This document shows, one piece after another, positions 17,599 through 26,193 of a stretch of 64,000 nucleotides of DNA (its first letter is position 1; each line of letters begins with the position of its first letter). Both the position numbers and the translations under genes were made by a program. A model generated the notes under the pieces. That model was not told the origin of the DNA. It did no database searches and saw nothing but the letters and a program-made list of their open reading frames with translations. The stretch covers positions 3,502 through 67,501 of the forward strand of contig JBKJIG010000044.1 of the NCBI GenBank assembly GCA_046598415.1, written 5' to 3'. The stretch comes from VFJZ01 sp046598415. Its GTDB lineage: Bacteria; Actinomycetota; Thermoleophilia; Gaiellales; F1-60-MAGs149.

Positions 17599-19086
17599 AT
17601 GGACACGCTCTACGTCCGCTGCGACGACGTGCAGGGCCTCGGCCGCGCGTTGCGGCAGAGCCGGCCGGTCGGCGTCCGCGACGTGCACCCCGTGTTCGCG
17701 ACCATCGCCGTGACGTGGGATCCGGCGCGCATCGGCCGCGAGGAGGTGGTCGACTGGATTCGCGCCGCCCGCCCGACGGCGGCCGAGAACCCGCGCGACG
17801 TGCGGCTGCCGGTGCGCTACGACGGCGCCGACCTGGCCGACGCGGCGGCCGCCACCGGTCTGACCATCGATGACGTCACGCGCCTGCACACGGCGCCGCA
17901 CTACGACGTCGTCTCGGTCGGCGCCCTGCCGGGCCAGCCCTTTCTCAGCCCCAACGACGACGCCCTGCAGCTGCCGCGCCGCCCGAACCCGCGCGTGGCC
18001 CTGCCGGCCCACACCGTCGCGATCGCGATGCACCTGACTACCGTCTACCCGACCTCGTCGCCGGGCGGCTGGAACATCCTCGGCACGGCGCTGCAGGCGC
18101 TCTACGATCCCCACCGCCCCGAACCGTTCCTGCTCGCGGCCGGCGACCGCGTGCGGCTCGTGCCGAGCGACGGGGTGACGCCGTCGCCGATCTCGCCGGT
18201 CGAGCTGCTGCCGCCGGCGCCGCACTTGCCGGCGCTGCGCGTGGACGAGCCCGGGCTGCTCGACATCGTCGTCGACGCCGGGCGCTTCGGCGAGGCGCAC
18301 GACGGCATGGCCGAGTCGGGCCCGGCTGATCGCGGCGCGGCGCTGCTCGCCAACGCGCTCGTCGGCAACCCCGCCGGCACGCCCGTCGTGGAGATGACGC
18401 TGAACGGCCCGCAGCTGACCGTGCTGCGGCCCGTCGTCGTCGCCTGCGCCGGGGTCGGCGGCGCGCTCGAGATCGACGGCGAGATCACCGGCTGGCGGAC
18501 CGCCCGGGTCGCGACCGGGGCGCGTCTGCGCGTCCGCGGCACGGCGCGCGGCGCGCGCTCCTACCTGGCGCTCGCCGGCGGGATCGAGGTGCGCCGCGTG
18601 CTGGGCAGCGCCAGCACCGACATTCGTGGCCTGCTCGGCCGGGCGCTGGTCGCCGGCGACGTGCTGGGCGTCGTCGCCGCCGCGATGCCGGCTGCCCGGC
18701 TGACCGCGCGGCCGCCCGATTCCGATCCCGACCGGCCGATCCGGCTGCTGCCAGGCCCGCAGTTCGACGCCGCCACGCTCGCCGCCCTCTGTGCCGGGTC
18801 GTTCACCGTCGGCGTGGGCGATCGCATCGGCGTCCGCCTCGACGGCCCGCCGGTGCCGGGTGGCGAGATCCTGTCCGAGTCACCGCCGCTCGGCGCGCTC
18901 CAGGTCACCCCCGCGGGTGTGCCGATCATCCTGCTCGCCGACCGCCTGCGAACGGCCGGCTACACCAAGCCGGCCGTCGTGCACCCGGCCGACATCGGTC
19001 GAGTGGCGCAGCTGCGTGCCGGCGATCGGGTCTCGTTCGTCGCCCTGCCCGCGCCGCCGCACGGCTGGTACCTCGACCTCACGTAG
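17599..19086 (+). CDS. pxpBC: Fused 5-oxoprolinase subunits PxpB-PxpC (KipI-KipA)
   Basis: 495 aa. Residues 1 to about 205 are PxpB/KipI (allophanate hydrolase subunit 1 fold; ALPGQPFLSPNDD, then the family TSSPGGWNILG); about 215-495 are PxpC/KipA (subunit 2 fold; LTVLRPGLLDIV-like VDEPGLLDIVVDAGR, YLALAGGIEVRRVLGSASTD, IRLLPGPQFD). Together with PxpA they hydrolyse 5-oxoproline to glutamate using ATP. ATG 17599 follows the pxpA stump stop by two nt. Ends overlapping the VKOR gene by 8 bp. Confidence 0.9.
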   Translation: MDTLYVRCDDVQGLGRALRQSRPVGVRDVHPVFATIAVTWDPARIGREEVVDWIRAARPTAAENPRDVRLPVRYDGADLADAAAATGLTIDDVTRLHTAPHYDVVSVGALPGQPFLSPNDDALQLPRRPNPRVALPAHTVAIAMHLTTVYPTSSPGGWNILGTALQALYDPHRPEPFLLAAGDRVRLVPSDGVTPSPISPVELLPPAPHLPALRVDEPGLLDIVVDAGRFGEAHDGMAESGPADRGAALLANALVGNPAGTPVVEMTLNGPQLTVLRPVVVACAGVGGALEIDGEITGWRTARVATGARLRVRGTARGARSYLALAGGIEVRRVLGSASTDIRGLLGRALVAGDVLGVVAAAMPAARLTARPPDSDPDRPIRLLPGPQFDAATLAALCAGSFTVGVGDRIGVRLDGPPVPGGEILSESPPLGALQVTPAGVPIILLADRLRTAGYTKPAVVHPADIGRVAQLRAGDRVSFVALPAPPHGWYLDLT

Positions 19087-19483
19087 CGGCGGGCACGCCG
19101 GCCGTTCGCACGCCGGCGACGACGGCCGAGCACGCCCACAGCGCAGCGCTCGCGAGGCACCACGCGCACCACGCGTTGATGACGAATCCTTCGAGCACCG
19201 TCAGGTAGCCGGAGAACAGCGCGCCCGCGACCGCGATGCCGAGCGTCACGACCGGCCCGTTCGGCGGCCGCAGGAACGTCGCGGCGAACAGCGCGATGCC
19301 GCCGAGCGTCGAGACGGGGATGCCGGCCAGGTCGGCGTAGCGGCTGTGCTGCACCGTCGCGCAGCCGCCGCCGCCGACGGGACATGGCGGCAGCCGGCCG
19401 CGTGAACGCTCGAACGAGAGGTACGCGCCGATCGCCGTCGCGAGGGCGGCGAGCGCCATCAGCGCGACGCGCTCGGCGCTCAC
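19079..19483 (-). CDS. VKOR-family disulfide-generating membrane oxidoreductase
   Basis: 134-aa, four-helix membrane protein of the vitamin K epoxide reductase family, the actinobacterial functional equivalent of DsbB. Loop cysteines are in CPVGGGGCATVQHSRYADLAG, the conserved Ser/Thr follows in GIPVSTLGG, and the redox CXXC is CAWC. GTG start overlaps the stop of the DsbA-like gene (GTGA), so it is coupled. It reoxidises the DsbA-like partner using quinone. Confidence 0.92.
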   Translation of the reverse strand: MSAERVALMALAALATAIGAYLSFERSRGRLPPCPVGGGGCATVQHSRYADLAGIPVSTLGGIALFAATFLRPPNGPVVTLGIAVAGALFSGYLTVLEGFVINAWCAWCLASAALWACSAVVAGVRTAGVPAAT

Positions 19484-20198
19484 GCCGCGGCGGTCTTCAC
19501 GGCGTTCACGATGCCCTCGGTTGTCGGCACGCCGGAGAAGAACGCGGGTTCGGCGCCGCCCTTGGCGACGCCGATCGTCGGTGTCCCCGTCAGGCCGAGC
19601 GCCTGCGCGTTGGCGTCCACCTCGTCGATCATCTGACCGGCCGCGTCGCTTTTGCGGTCGGCGTCGAACTGCTTCAGATCGAGGCCGGCGGCAGCGGCGA
19701 CGGAGGGGGCGCGAAGCCGTCGTCGAACCAGTCCCGTTGCTCGTTGCCCTGGTTGTAGTAGACGATCGTCGCGTAGAGCCACAGCTTGTTCTGCTGCATC
19801 GCCGCGTACCCGGCGCGATGCGCGGTCTCGCTGTTCGACCCGAGGATCGCCCACAGGCGCAGATGGAGCTTCGCCTGGCCGGGCCTGACGACGTCGGCGA
19901 TCACGTCGGGCGCCTCGGCGGCATCCCACTCCTTGCACACGGGGCACCGCAGGTCGCCGTAGACCGTGATGCTCGTCGGCGCGGTGGGAGATCCGAGCAC
20001 GCCCTTCGTCTCGGGGATGCCGGCGAGAGTGGCCTTCGCGACGTCGACGTTGACGAGCGCCGCCGGGTCGGCCGCGACCACTCTGTCACCGCCGGAGAAC
20101 TGCTGGATGCCGATCAGCGCGCCGACCGCGACGACGGCGACGACGCACGCGCCGACGATGGTGTGACGACGGCGGTTCTTGACCATGACCGTGACCAT
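19480..20198 (-). pseudogene. DsbA-like thioredoxin-fold oxidoreductase, frameshifted
   Basis: Membrane-anchored periplasmic thiol oxidase (DSBA/thioredoxin_4 type). The N-terminal part (start ATG 20198 or 20186; TM segment TIVGACVVAVVAVGALIG; active site GDLRCPVCKEWD) is intact to WFDDGFAP, then the frame ends prematurely; the C-terminal part (AAAAGLDLKQFDADRKSD, TGTPTIGVAKGG with the cis-Pro loop) continues in another frame. Adding one C in the C5 run around 19709-19713 restores a single protein. Given the homopolymer and the coupled VKOR gene, a sequencing slip is as likely as decay. Confidence 0.8.
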
Positions 20199-20246
20199 AA
20201 CGCGCCGGTGCGGTACTGCACGAGACGATTCTGTTGCGGCCGCGAG

Positions 20247-20334
20247 TAGCGTCTCGCCGTGGCAGATCGGCGGCATCGTCGACGACCCGTCGCCGCGCTA
20301 CGGCGTCGTGCTTTCCAAGCGGTGCCGGCGGTAG
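20247..20334 (+). other. Possible gene stump with leaderless start signal
   Basis: TAGCGT (20247-20252) lies 6 nt before GTG 20259, the spacing seen at real starts here, but the frame from that GTG is arginine-rich and runs into the antisense of the next gene. The neighbouring frame reads WQIGGIVDDPSPRYGVVLSK, then a stop at 20332-20334, with genome-like codon use. It could be a broken gene remnant; I cannot name it. Confidence 0.2.
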
Positions 20335-20335
20335 C

Positions 20336-21619
20336 TCACCGTTCCAGCTTCGGGAGCACCCGGTCGGCAGCCTCCAGCGCATCGTCGACGTCGGCGTCGT
20401 CGTGGGCCGCAGACAGGTACCAGCGGCCGGCCGGGATCACGCGAACGCCCTCGGCCACCATCAGCGCGGCGAACCGTCCGTAACGCGCGTGGTCGGCCGC
20501 GAGATGGTCGCGGAACGTGGCGACGCCGCCCTCGTCGATGAACCAGGCGAAGAACACCGGGCCCGGCCCCTGCGTCACGATCCGGTGGCCGTGGCGCGCG
20601 CCGGCGGCCTCCAGGCCCTCGCGCAGCCGCGTGCCGAGCGACGTCAGCCGCCGGTAGATCTCCGGCTCGGCCTGCAGCTCGGTCGTGGTCGCGAGCGCGG
20701 CGGCGATCGAGATGCCGCCGCCGTTATAGGTGCCGGCGTGCAGGGCGCGGTTCGTCGCCACCTCGTCCATCACGTCGGCCCGGCCGCCGAACGCGCTGAT
20801 CGGGAAGCCGTTGCCCATCGCCTTCGCCATCACGGTCAGGTCGGGCCGCACGCCGAGCATGCCCTGCGCTCCGTCGAGCCCGACGCGGAAGCCGGTGATC
20901 ACCTCGTCGAACACGAGCAGGCTGCCGTGGCGGTCGCAGAGCTCGCGGCACCGCTCGACGAACCCGGGTGCTCCGGGGATGACGCCGCCGTTGCAGGGGT
21001 AGGCCTCCATGATCAGCGCCGCAACCTCGCCGCCGCGTTCGGCGAACAGCTGCTCGAGGCCGGCCGCGTCGTTCCACTCGATCGCAACCAGGTCCTGGAG
21101 CGCCGACGGCAGCTGCCCGGCCGTCTCGGGTCGCGCCGGCGGCAGGTGCGACGTCGCGGTGAAGATGGGGTCGAGCCAGCCGTGGTAGTGGCCGGCGAAC
21201 TTCACGACCAGGGAGCGACCGGTGGCCGCGCGGCTGGCCCGCAGCGCGGCGTGCACGGCCTCGGACCCGGACAGTCCGAACCGCAGGCGTTCGCAGCTCG
21301 GCAGGATCGAGCGGATCTGCTCGGCCAGCTCGATCTCGGCCTCGTGCTGGGCGCTCGGCTGCTGCAGCTGCGACGCGGCCCGCGTGACGGCGGCGACGAC
21401 CCCCTCGTGTCCATGGCCGAGGATGATCGGGCCCATGCCGCAGACGAAGTCGACGATCTCGTTGCCGTCGACGTCGACCAGGCGCGCACCGGCCGCCGTC
21501 GCCACCGACAGCGGCACCGGCCGCTCGAAGGAGCGAAACGCGGTCGACACGCCGCCCGCGATCACCGCGGACGCGCGTTCGTGCAGCTGGTACGAACGAT
21601 CGAAGGAGTGCTCGGACAT
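20336..21619 (-). CDS. Glutamate-1-semialdehyde aminomutase-like class III aminotransferase
   Basis: 427 aa, HemL-like class III PLP enzyme. Features: GMGPIILGHGHEGV, GLSGSEAVHAALR, KFAGHYHGWLDP, LIMEAYPCNGG, LLVFDEVITGFRVG and the lysine motif VMAKAMGNGFPISAFGG. No other heme gene is nearby; such HemL-like enzymes often serve other pathways (beta-amino acid or 2-aminomutase reactions), and the amide/amine salvage context favours that. Weak CATCAT 6 nt before the ATG. Confidence 0.88.
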   Translation of the reverse strand: MSEHSFDRSYQLHERASAVIAGGVSTAFRSFERPVPLSVATAAGARLVDVDGNEIVDFVCGMGPIILGHGHEGVVAAVTRAASQLQQPSAQHEAEIELAEQIRSILPSCERLRFGLSGSEAVHAALRASRAATGRSLVVKFAGHYHGWLDPIFTATSHLPPARPETAGQLPSALQDLVAIEWNDAAGLEQLFAERGGEVAALIMEAYPCNGGVIPGAPGFVERCRELCDRHGSLLVFDEVITGFRVGLDGAQGMLGVRPDLTVMAKAMGNGFPISAFGGRADVMDEVATNRALHAGTYNGGGISIAAALATTTELQAEPEIYRRLTSLGTRLREGLEAAGARHGHRIVTQGPGPVFFAWFIDEGGVATFRDHLAADHARYGRFAALMVAEGVRVIPAGRWYLSAAHDDADVDDALEAADRVLPKLER

Positions 21620-21658
21620 CGCTGGATGATGCCGGTCCAGGGCACGCGCGCGACGGCG

Positions 21659-22789
21659 TCAGCAGCACCAGCCGGCGACGGCCGGGAAGCTGGCGCTGCC
21701 GAGCCCGTCCGGATCGAGCCGTTCGCCGATGTGCTCGAGCGTGCGGTCTCGACCCGTCGCGGCGTCCACGAGGTGCCAGCGGTCGGTCGACGGGTCGGGC
21801 ACCAGGAGGGTGCGTCCGTCGGGTGACCACGCCACCGTGGCCGCGCCGGCGACGGTGGTCACCGAGCGCTCGCCGGAACCGTCGATCGCCATGAGCCGGA
21901 CCTCGCCGCCCGGCAGCACGACGGCCAGATCGGCGGCCGCGCCGGGGCTGGTCGCGATCGCCGCCGGTGCGACGGCGAGCAGGTGCCGCTGCTTCGCGGT
22001 GGCGGGGTCGAGCGCCAGCAGCCCGGCGTCGGTCGCGATCAGGAGCGTGCGGCCGTCGGCGCTGTACAGCAGCGACCGGATCGCCCCGGTGACCGGTAGC
22101 ACCGTCGCGTCGACGCCATCGACGTCGGTGGTCGCGACGTTGCCGTCACCGGCGTCGTAGGCGAGCACGTGGCTGCCCGGTCGCCAGGCAGCCGGAGCGG
22201 CGCCGATCGCCCGTGCCAGCAGGCGGTCGTGCGTGCCGTCGCCGTCCACGACCCGCAGGTCGTCGCCCTCGCGGTAGGCGATGCGGAAGCCGTCCTTCGG
22301 CGCCCAGCGCACGTCGCGCAGCGGCGCCTGCCGGACGAGCGGCCAGCGGACGGTGCCGGTGTCCGGTTCGACCGCGTACAGGGCGTTGTCGCGGATCACC
22401 GCCACGAACCGGCCGGTCGGCGACCAGGTGGCAGCCGAGTAGCGGCCGAGCAGGCGGCCGGAGCCGTCGCCGCGCAGCACCCAGACGCCGGCGTCGGTGG
22501 TCAGCAGCAGGCGTCCGGGCGTGCCCGTCGCCAGCGGCGCGGGCACCGTCGGCCGCGGCGCGTCGCGGACGATGCGATCGTGCAGGAAGCCGGCGACCGC
22601 CAGCCCGGGCGGCGTCAGGGCCGCGACGACCAGGGCGGTGGCGGCGAGCGCGAGCGCGATGCGGCGGCGCGGCGGTCGGCGCGGCACGCGTTCGCGGGCG
22701 ACGAACGCGTCGCGGACGGCAGGCCACGCCCGCTCCTGCGCCGCTTCCTCCGCGGGAGCCCGCAGGACGCTCAGATCTTCCGCGCTCAC
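21659..22789 (-). CDS. Membrane-anchored beta-propeller protein, putative anti-sigma partner
   Basis: 376 aa. A cytosolic Arg-rich N-terminus of about 48 residues precedes one TM helix (IALALAATALVVAALTPPG) and an extracytoplasmic TolB/WD-like propeller with repeated W.P.G/SPDGR units (ATWSPTGRFVAVI, SLLYSADGRTLLI, VAWSPDGRTLLVP). The GTG start overlaps the sigma-factor stop (GTGA), so it is probably the regulator or sensor of that sigma factor. No zinc-binding anti-sigma motif is visible. Confidence 0.78.
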   Translation of the reverse strand: MSAEDLSVLRAPAEEAAQERAWPAVRDAFVARERVPRRPPRRRIALALAATALVVAALTPPGLAVAGFLHDRIVRDAPRPTVPAPLATGTPGRLLLTTDAGVWVLRGDGSGRLLGRYSAATWSPTGRFVAVIRDNALYAVEPDTGTVRWPLVRQAPLRDVRWAPKDGFRIAYREGDDLRVVDGDGTHDRLLARAIGAAPAAWRPGSHVLAYDAGDGNVATTDVDGVDATVLPVTGAIRSLLYSADGRTLLIATDAGLLALDPATAKQRHLLAVAPAAIATSPGAAADLAVVLPGGEVRLMAIDGSGERSVTTVAGAATVAWSPDGRTLLVPDPSTDRWHLVDAATGRDRTLEHIGERLDPDGLGSASFPAVAGWCC

Positions 22790-23319
22790 GACGGCTCTTC
22801 CAGGCTGGCGCCGAGCGCGTCGAGCCCGCGTCGCAGCCGCGAGTTGACCGTGCCGCGCGGCAGGTCGAGCAAGGTCGCGATCTCGCCCGGCGTCAGGTCG
22901 AGCACGAACCGCAGCGCCACCACCTGGCGCTGCTCGGCCGGTAGGCGGGCGATCAGCGCCGGTGCGTCGTCGGGTGCCGGGGCCGGGTCGGTCGCGGCCG
23001 CCGGGACGTCCTCCAGCGCCGACTCCGCCCGCCGCGAACGGGCGCGCACCCAGTCGATCGCCCGGTTGGAGGCGATGCGGGCCAGCCACGGTCGCACCGG
23101 CCGCCCGCGCTCGAACCGGTCGAGGTTGCGCACCGCTGCCAGGAACGCCTCCTGCGCGATGTCCTCGGCCGCCGCCGCGTCGTGGCAGACCAGGAACGCG
23201 ACGCGGTACACCGCCGCGAAGTGCCGCCGGTACAGCTCGGCGAACGCCTGGTCGTCACCGTCCCGCGCGCGCTGCACGAGCCGGGCCTCGTCGTCGCGCC
23301 GGAGGAGGGAGAACGGCAC
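22786..23319 (-). CDS. ECF-family RNA polymerase sigma factor
   Basis: 177 aa with sigma-70 region 2 (FAELYRRHFAAVYRVAFLV, AEDIAQEAFLAAVRN) and region 4 (LPAEQRQVVALRFVLDLTPGE, then LPRGTVNSRLRRGL). The GTG at 23317-23319 is selected because TATCGT ends 6 nt upstream, the leaderless spacing. Coupled to the membrane propeller protein downstream. Likely an envelope-stress regulator. Confidence 0.93.
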   Translation of the reverse strand: MPFSLLRRDDEARLVQRARDGDDQAFAELYRRHFAAVYRVAFLVCHDAAAAEDIAQEAFLAAVRNLDRFERGRPVRPWLARIASNRAIDWVRARSRRAESALEDVPAAATDPAPAPDDAPALIARLPAEQRQVVALRFVLDLTPGEIATLLDLPRGTVNSRLRRGLDALGASLEEPS

Positions 23320-23468
23320 CGGGCGACGATACACCGCGGCCGTCGACGCGCCGGCCGGGCACGGTTCTGCGACACGGATCGACGCCACTGCCGGTCCTAC
23401 GCCGGCGGCGGCGCGAGAGGTCCGCAGGGCGGTCGGGCATGATCCACCTGTCGAGCTGGAGAGGCCGC

Positions 23469-24155
23469 GTGACCGAGGGCAAGTTGCACGAGGCGGAGAT
23501 CGAGTCGCGCTGGGAGGCGGCGCCTGCAGTCCTCGCCGTGATGGTGCTGCAGGTCGCGATCAGCCTCGTCAGCCACGATCAGGGCTGGACGCTCTGGCGG
23601 CTGCCGTGGTGGTCGTGGCTGATCCTGATCATCCCCGAGGCGACCCTGTTCGCCGCGCTCGCGCTGTCGTGGCCGCGGCGCCAGATCGAGCAGCTCGGCC
23701 GGCGCCGCGAGGCGTCACTGGGGCTGTTCCTCGTGGTCGGCATCGGCAACGGCCTCGCGCTGCTCGCGCTGCTCGTGGCGTTGATCGGTGGCCACGAGCA
23801 CAGCGGCGGCGAGCTGCTGTGCAAGGCCGGGACGATCTGGACCACCAACGTGATCGCCTTCGGGCTCTGGTACTGGGTCTTCGACCGGGGCGGCCCGGTG
23901 CGGCGCCGCGAGCCCGACCCACCGCCGGCCGACTTCCAGTTCCCGCAGATGGAGAACCCCGACCTGGCCGAGCCCGGCTGGCATCCGCGGCTGCTCGACT
24001 ACGTCTACCTGTCGTTCACGAACTCGGTCGCGTTCAGCCCGACCGACGCGATGCCGCTCACCCGGCAGGCGAAGGTGCTGATGATGCTCGAGGCGTCGGC
24101 GTCGGCCATCACGGTGCTGCTGGTGGCCGCTCGCGCGGTCAACATCCTCCGGTAG
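23469..24155 (+). CDS. DUF1345-family membrane protein
   Basis: 228 aa, five to six TM helices. The C-terminal part LLDYVYLSFTNSVAFSPTDAMPLTRQAK and ASAITVLLVAARAVNILR are typical of DUF1345, a family without known function. GTG 23469 is preferred for GGAGAGG at a Shine-Dalgarno position; an upstream in-frame ATG at 23439 would add ten residues. Stands alone between the ECF module and an oxidoreductase stump. Confidence 0.85.
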   Translation: MTEGKLHEAEIESRWEAAPAVLAVMVLQVAISLVSHDQGWTLWRLPWWSWLILIIPEATLFAALALSWPRRQIEQLGRRREASLGLFLVVGIGNGLALLALLVALIGGHEHSGGELLCKAGTIWTTNVIAFGLWYWVFDRGGPVRRREPDPPPADFQFPQMENPDLAEPGWHPRLLDYVYLSFTNSVAFSPTDAMPLTRQAKVLMMLEASASAITVLLVAARAVNILR

Positions 24156-24166
24156 CGTCCCGCCGA

Positions 24167-24223
24167 ATGCACCGCCCTGATGTGATCGTGATCGGAGCGG
24201 GCCTGCTCTACCCGGCGCGCTAG
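24167..24223 (+). pseudogene. FAD/NAD-binding oxidoreductase N-terminal stump
   Basis: An 18-codon frame MHRPDVIVIGAGLLYPAR, ending TAG. DVIVIGAG is the first beta strand and dinucleotide-binding GxG of FAD-dependent oxidoreductases (DAO/monooxygenase type), after which the gene is missing. TAGCGT lies 8 nt before the ATG, so its promoter survives. The stop overlaps the convergent SDR stop, marking the deletion joint. Confidence 0.6.
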
Positions 24224-25041
24224 CCGGGGCGGCCGTCGGCGAGCTGCGGGAACTTCGACACCGGGTACACGTCCACGGGCGCCGAGCGCTGCTGCACCAG
24301 CACGCCGCCGTCGACGCGCAGCGTGACGCCGGTGATGTAGCGGGCGTCGTCGGTGGCGAGGAAGAGCGTCGGGCCGGCCACGTCGTCGGCGCTGCCGAGG
24401 CGGCGCAGCGGCACGACCTCGCCGCGCTCTTTCGCCAGCTCGTCGTCGATGTCGTAGGTGCGGATCAGGCCCGGGACGATGCAGTTGACGCGGATGCCGT
24501 AGGGCGCCAGGTCGAGCGCCATCGCGCGGGTCAGCGCTTCGACGCCGCCCTTCGCCGCGTCGTAGGAGGCCATCGCGCGGTGGGCGTGGGTGCCGCCGCC
24601 GCTCGACATGTGGATGATCGAGCCGGTGCCGCGTTCGGCCATCGAACCCACGACGGCCTGCGAGCAGAGGTACGTGCCCTTCAGGTTCGTGTCGACGATC
24701 TTGTCCCACCAGGCCTCGTCGCCCTCCAGGAAGTGGCGGCAGGCGGCCTCGTAGGTGGCGATCGCGGCATTGTTGACGAGCACGTCGATGGGGCCGTGCG
24801 CGGCGACGGCCGTCGCGACCATGGCGTCGACCTCGGACTTCGAGGCGACGTCGGCGATCGCGGCGACGGCCGTGCCGCCGGCGGCGGTGATGGCCGAGAC
24901 GACCTCGTCGGCGCGCGCCGGGTCGACGTCGTTGACGGTCACCTTGGCGCCCTCGCCCGCGAACCGTTCGGCGACCGCGCGACCGATCCCGTGCCCGGCA
25001 CCGGTCACCAGCACGCTCTGTCCGCCGAATCGTCCGCTCAT
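24220..25041 (-). CDS. Short-chain dehydrogenase/reductase
   Basis: 273-aa classical SDR. Visible: VLVTGAGHGIGRAVA (cofactor loop), VLVNNAAIATYEA (NNAG-type), catalytic Ser in IIHMSSGGG, YxxxK in ASYDAAKGG, and DGGVLVQQ at the C-terminus. The acidic residue after strand 2 (VNDVDP) indicates NAD(H). ATG 25041 follows a GAGGAG ribosome-binding site. Substrate not deducible. Confidence 0.93.
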   Translation of the reverse strand: MSGRFGGQSVLVTGAGHGIGRAVAERFAGEGAKVTVNDVDPARADEVVSAITAAGGTAVAAIADVASKSEVDAMVATAVAAHGPIDVLVNNAAIATYEAACRHFLEGDEAWWDKIVDTNLKGTYLCSQAVVGSMAERGTGSIIHMSSGGGTHAHRAMASYDAAKGGVEALTRAMALDLAPYGIRVNCIVPGLIRTYDIDDELAKERGEVVPLRRLGSADDVAGPTLFLATDDARYITGVTLRVDGGVLVQQRSAPVDVYPVSKFPQLADGRPG

Positions 25042-25105
25042 CGTCTTGCTCCTCTGCGTTCGAATACCCACGGAATTGTCACCGCGACGCCCCTACGATG
25101 GTGCC

Positions 25106-25960
25106 GTGCAGACCACCCTCGGCATCGCGCAGTTCCTCGCCGCCCCGGCCGACCCCGTCGCGAACCTCGACCGGGCGGTCGCCCACATCGCCTCGCTGGC
25201 CGCCCGCGGCTGCGATCTGATCGTGCTGCCGGAGCTGTGGCCGTGCGGGTTCTCGTGGGACACGCTGGCCGACGACGCACGCGCCGCGGCCGAGCCGATC
25301 GACGGTCCGCGGGGCGCCACGCTGGCCGCGGCGGCCAGGGCGAGCGGCGCGTGGGTGCTCGCCGGCACGGTGCCGGAGCAGGCGGAGCGCGCCGCCGGCG
25401 GCGTGTTCAACACGGCGGTCCTGTACGGGCCCGACGGCCGGCTCCGGGCCGTCCACCGGAAGGCGCGGCTGTACACGCCGCTCGGCGAGGACCGTGCCTT
25501 CACTGCGGGCACCACGTTGACGGTGGTGCGGCATCCGCAGCTCGGTCACGTCGGGATCGCGACGTGCTTCGACGGCGACTTCCCCGAGGTCGCCCGCACC
25601 ATGCGCCGCGCCGGGGCCCGCATCGTGCTGCATCCGGCCGCCTACGAGGTCGCGGCCGAGGGGTGGTGGGACGTGCTCTACCCGGCGAACGCGCTCGCCA
25701 ACGGGCAGTGGTGGATCAGCGTCAACCAGTGCGGCGTGACGCCGTCGGGCACGCTGCTCGGCGCCAGCCGCGTGATCTCGCCGCTCGGCGTCGTTGTCGC
25801 CGAGGCGGGGCGGGTGGGGGAGGGAGTCGACGCGCCGGCCGAGGAACTCGTCGTCGAGCTCGATTTTGCGGCGGAGCTTGCGGACTGGGACCGATCATGT
25901 GCGGCACTCGTCACGGAGGCGGTGCAGACGCCGGCCATCCGGGTGATCCACGTCGCTTGA
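25106..25960 (+). CDS. Carbon-nitrogen hydrolase (nitrilase superfamily)
   Basis: 284 aa, second nitrilase-family amidohydrolase of the window. Triad: Glu in VLPELWPCGF, Lys in VHRKARLYTP, Cys in GIATCFDGDFPE. Resembles N-carbamoyl-D-amino acid/beta-ureidopropionase-type members. GTG 25106 is fixed by TACGAT 6 nt upstream. It is followed by a formamidase remnant and an NCS1 permease, suggesting uptake and hydrolysis of a ureido or amide compound. Confidence 0.92.
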   Translation: MQTTLGIAQFLAAPADPVANLDRAVAHIASLAARGCDLIVLPELWPCGFSWDTLADDARAAAEPIDGPRGATLAAAARASGAWVLAGTVPEQAERAAGGVFNTAVLYGPDGRLRAVHRKARLYTPLGEDRAFTAGTTLTVVRHPQLGHVGIATCFDGDFPEVARTMRRAGARIVLHPAAYEVAAEGWWDVLYPANALANGQWWISVNQCGVTPSGTLLGASRVISPLGVVVAEAGRVGEGVDAPAEELVVELDFAAELADWDRSCAALVTEAVQTPAIRVIHVA

Positions 25961-26002
25961 CGCGTCGGAGGTCGTCGTCACAATCGCCCGCGGCCACGAC
26001 CG

Positions 26003-26176
26003 ACCCGGTCGGTGCGTGCAATGATCGCCTGGCTCCGTGACGAGCACGGCCTCGACCGTCGCGACGCCTACATGCTCTGTAGCCTTTCCGGCGACCTCAA
26101 GATCATCGAGATCGTGGCCATGGGCATGGGGAAGGTCGCGATGACGATGCCGCTGGGTTTGTTCGACAAGTCGTAG
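26003..26176 (+). pseudogene. Acetamidase/formamidase C-terminal remnant
   Basis: An open frame without a plausible start upstream of its ATG at 26021 reads AMIAWLRDEHGLDRRDAY, then LCSLSGDLKIIEIV and VAMTMPLGLF before TAG at 26174. This matches the conserved C-terminus of FmdA-family amidases and aligns with the tail of the intact copy at 10741-11679 (DHWGFTIADAFIFLSVACD). About 250 N-terminal residues are missing, deleted between the nitrilase stop and this point. Confidence 0.7.
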
Positions 26177-26193
26177 AAGGGGAGGAAAGCGGG

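Noticed and set aside
20336..21619. Assignment as hemL for heme biosynthesis
   Set aside because: The fold fits, but no heme genes are nearby and HemL-like aminotransferases have many roles, so I left out the symbol.
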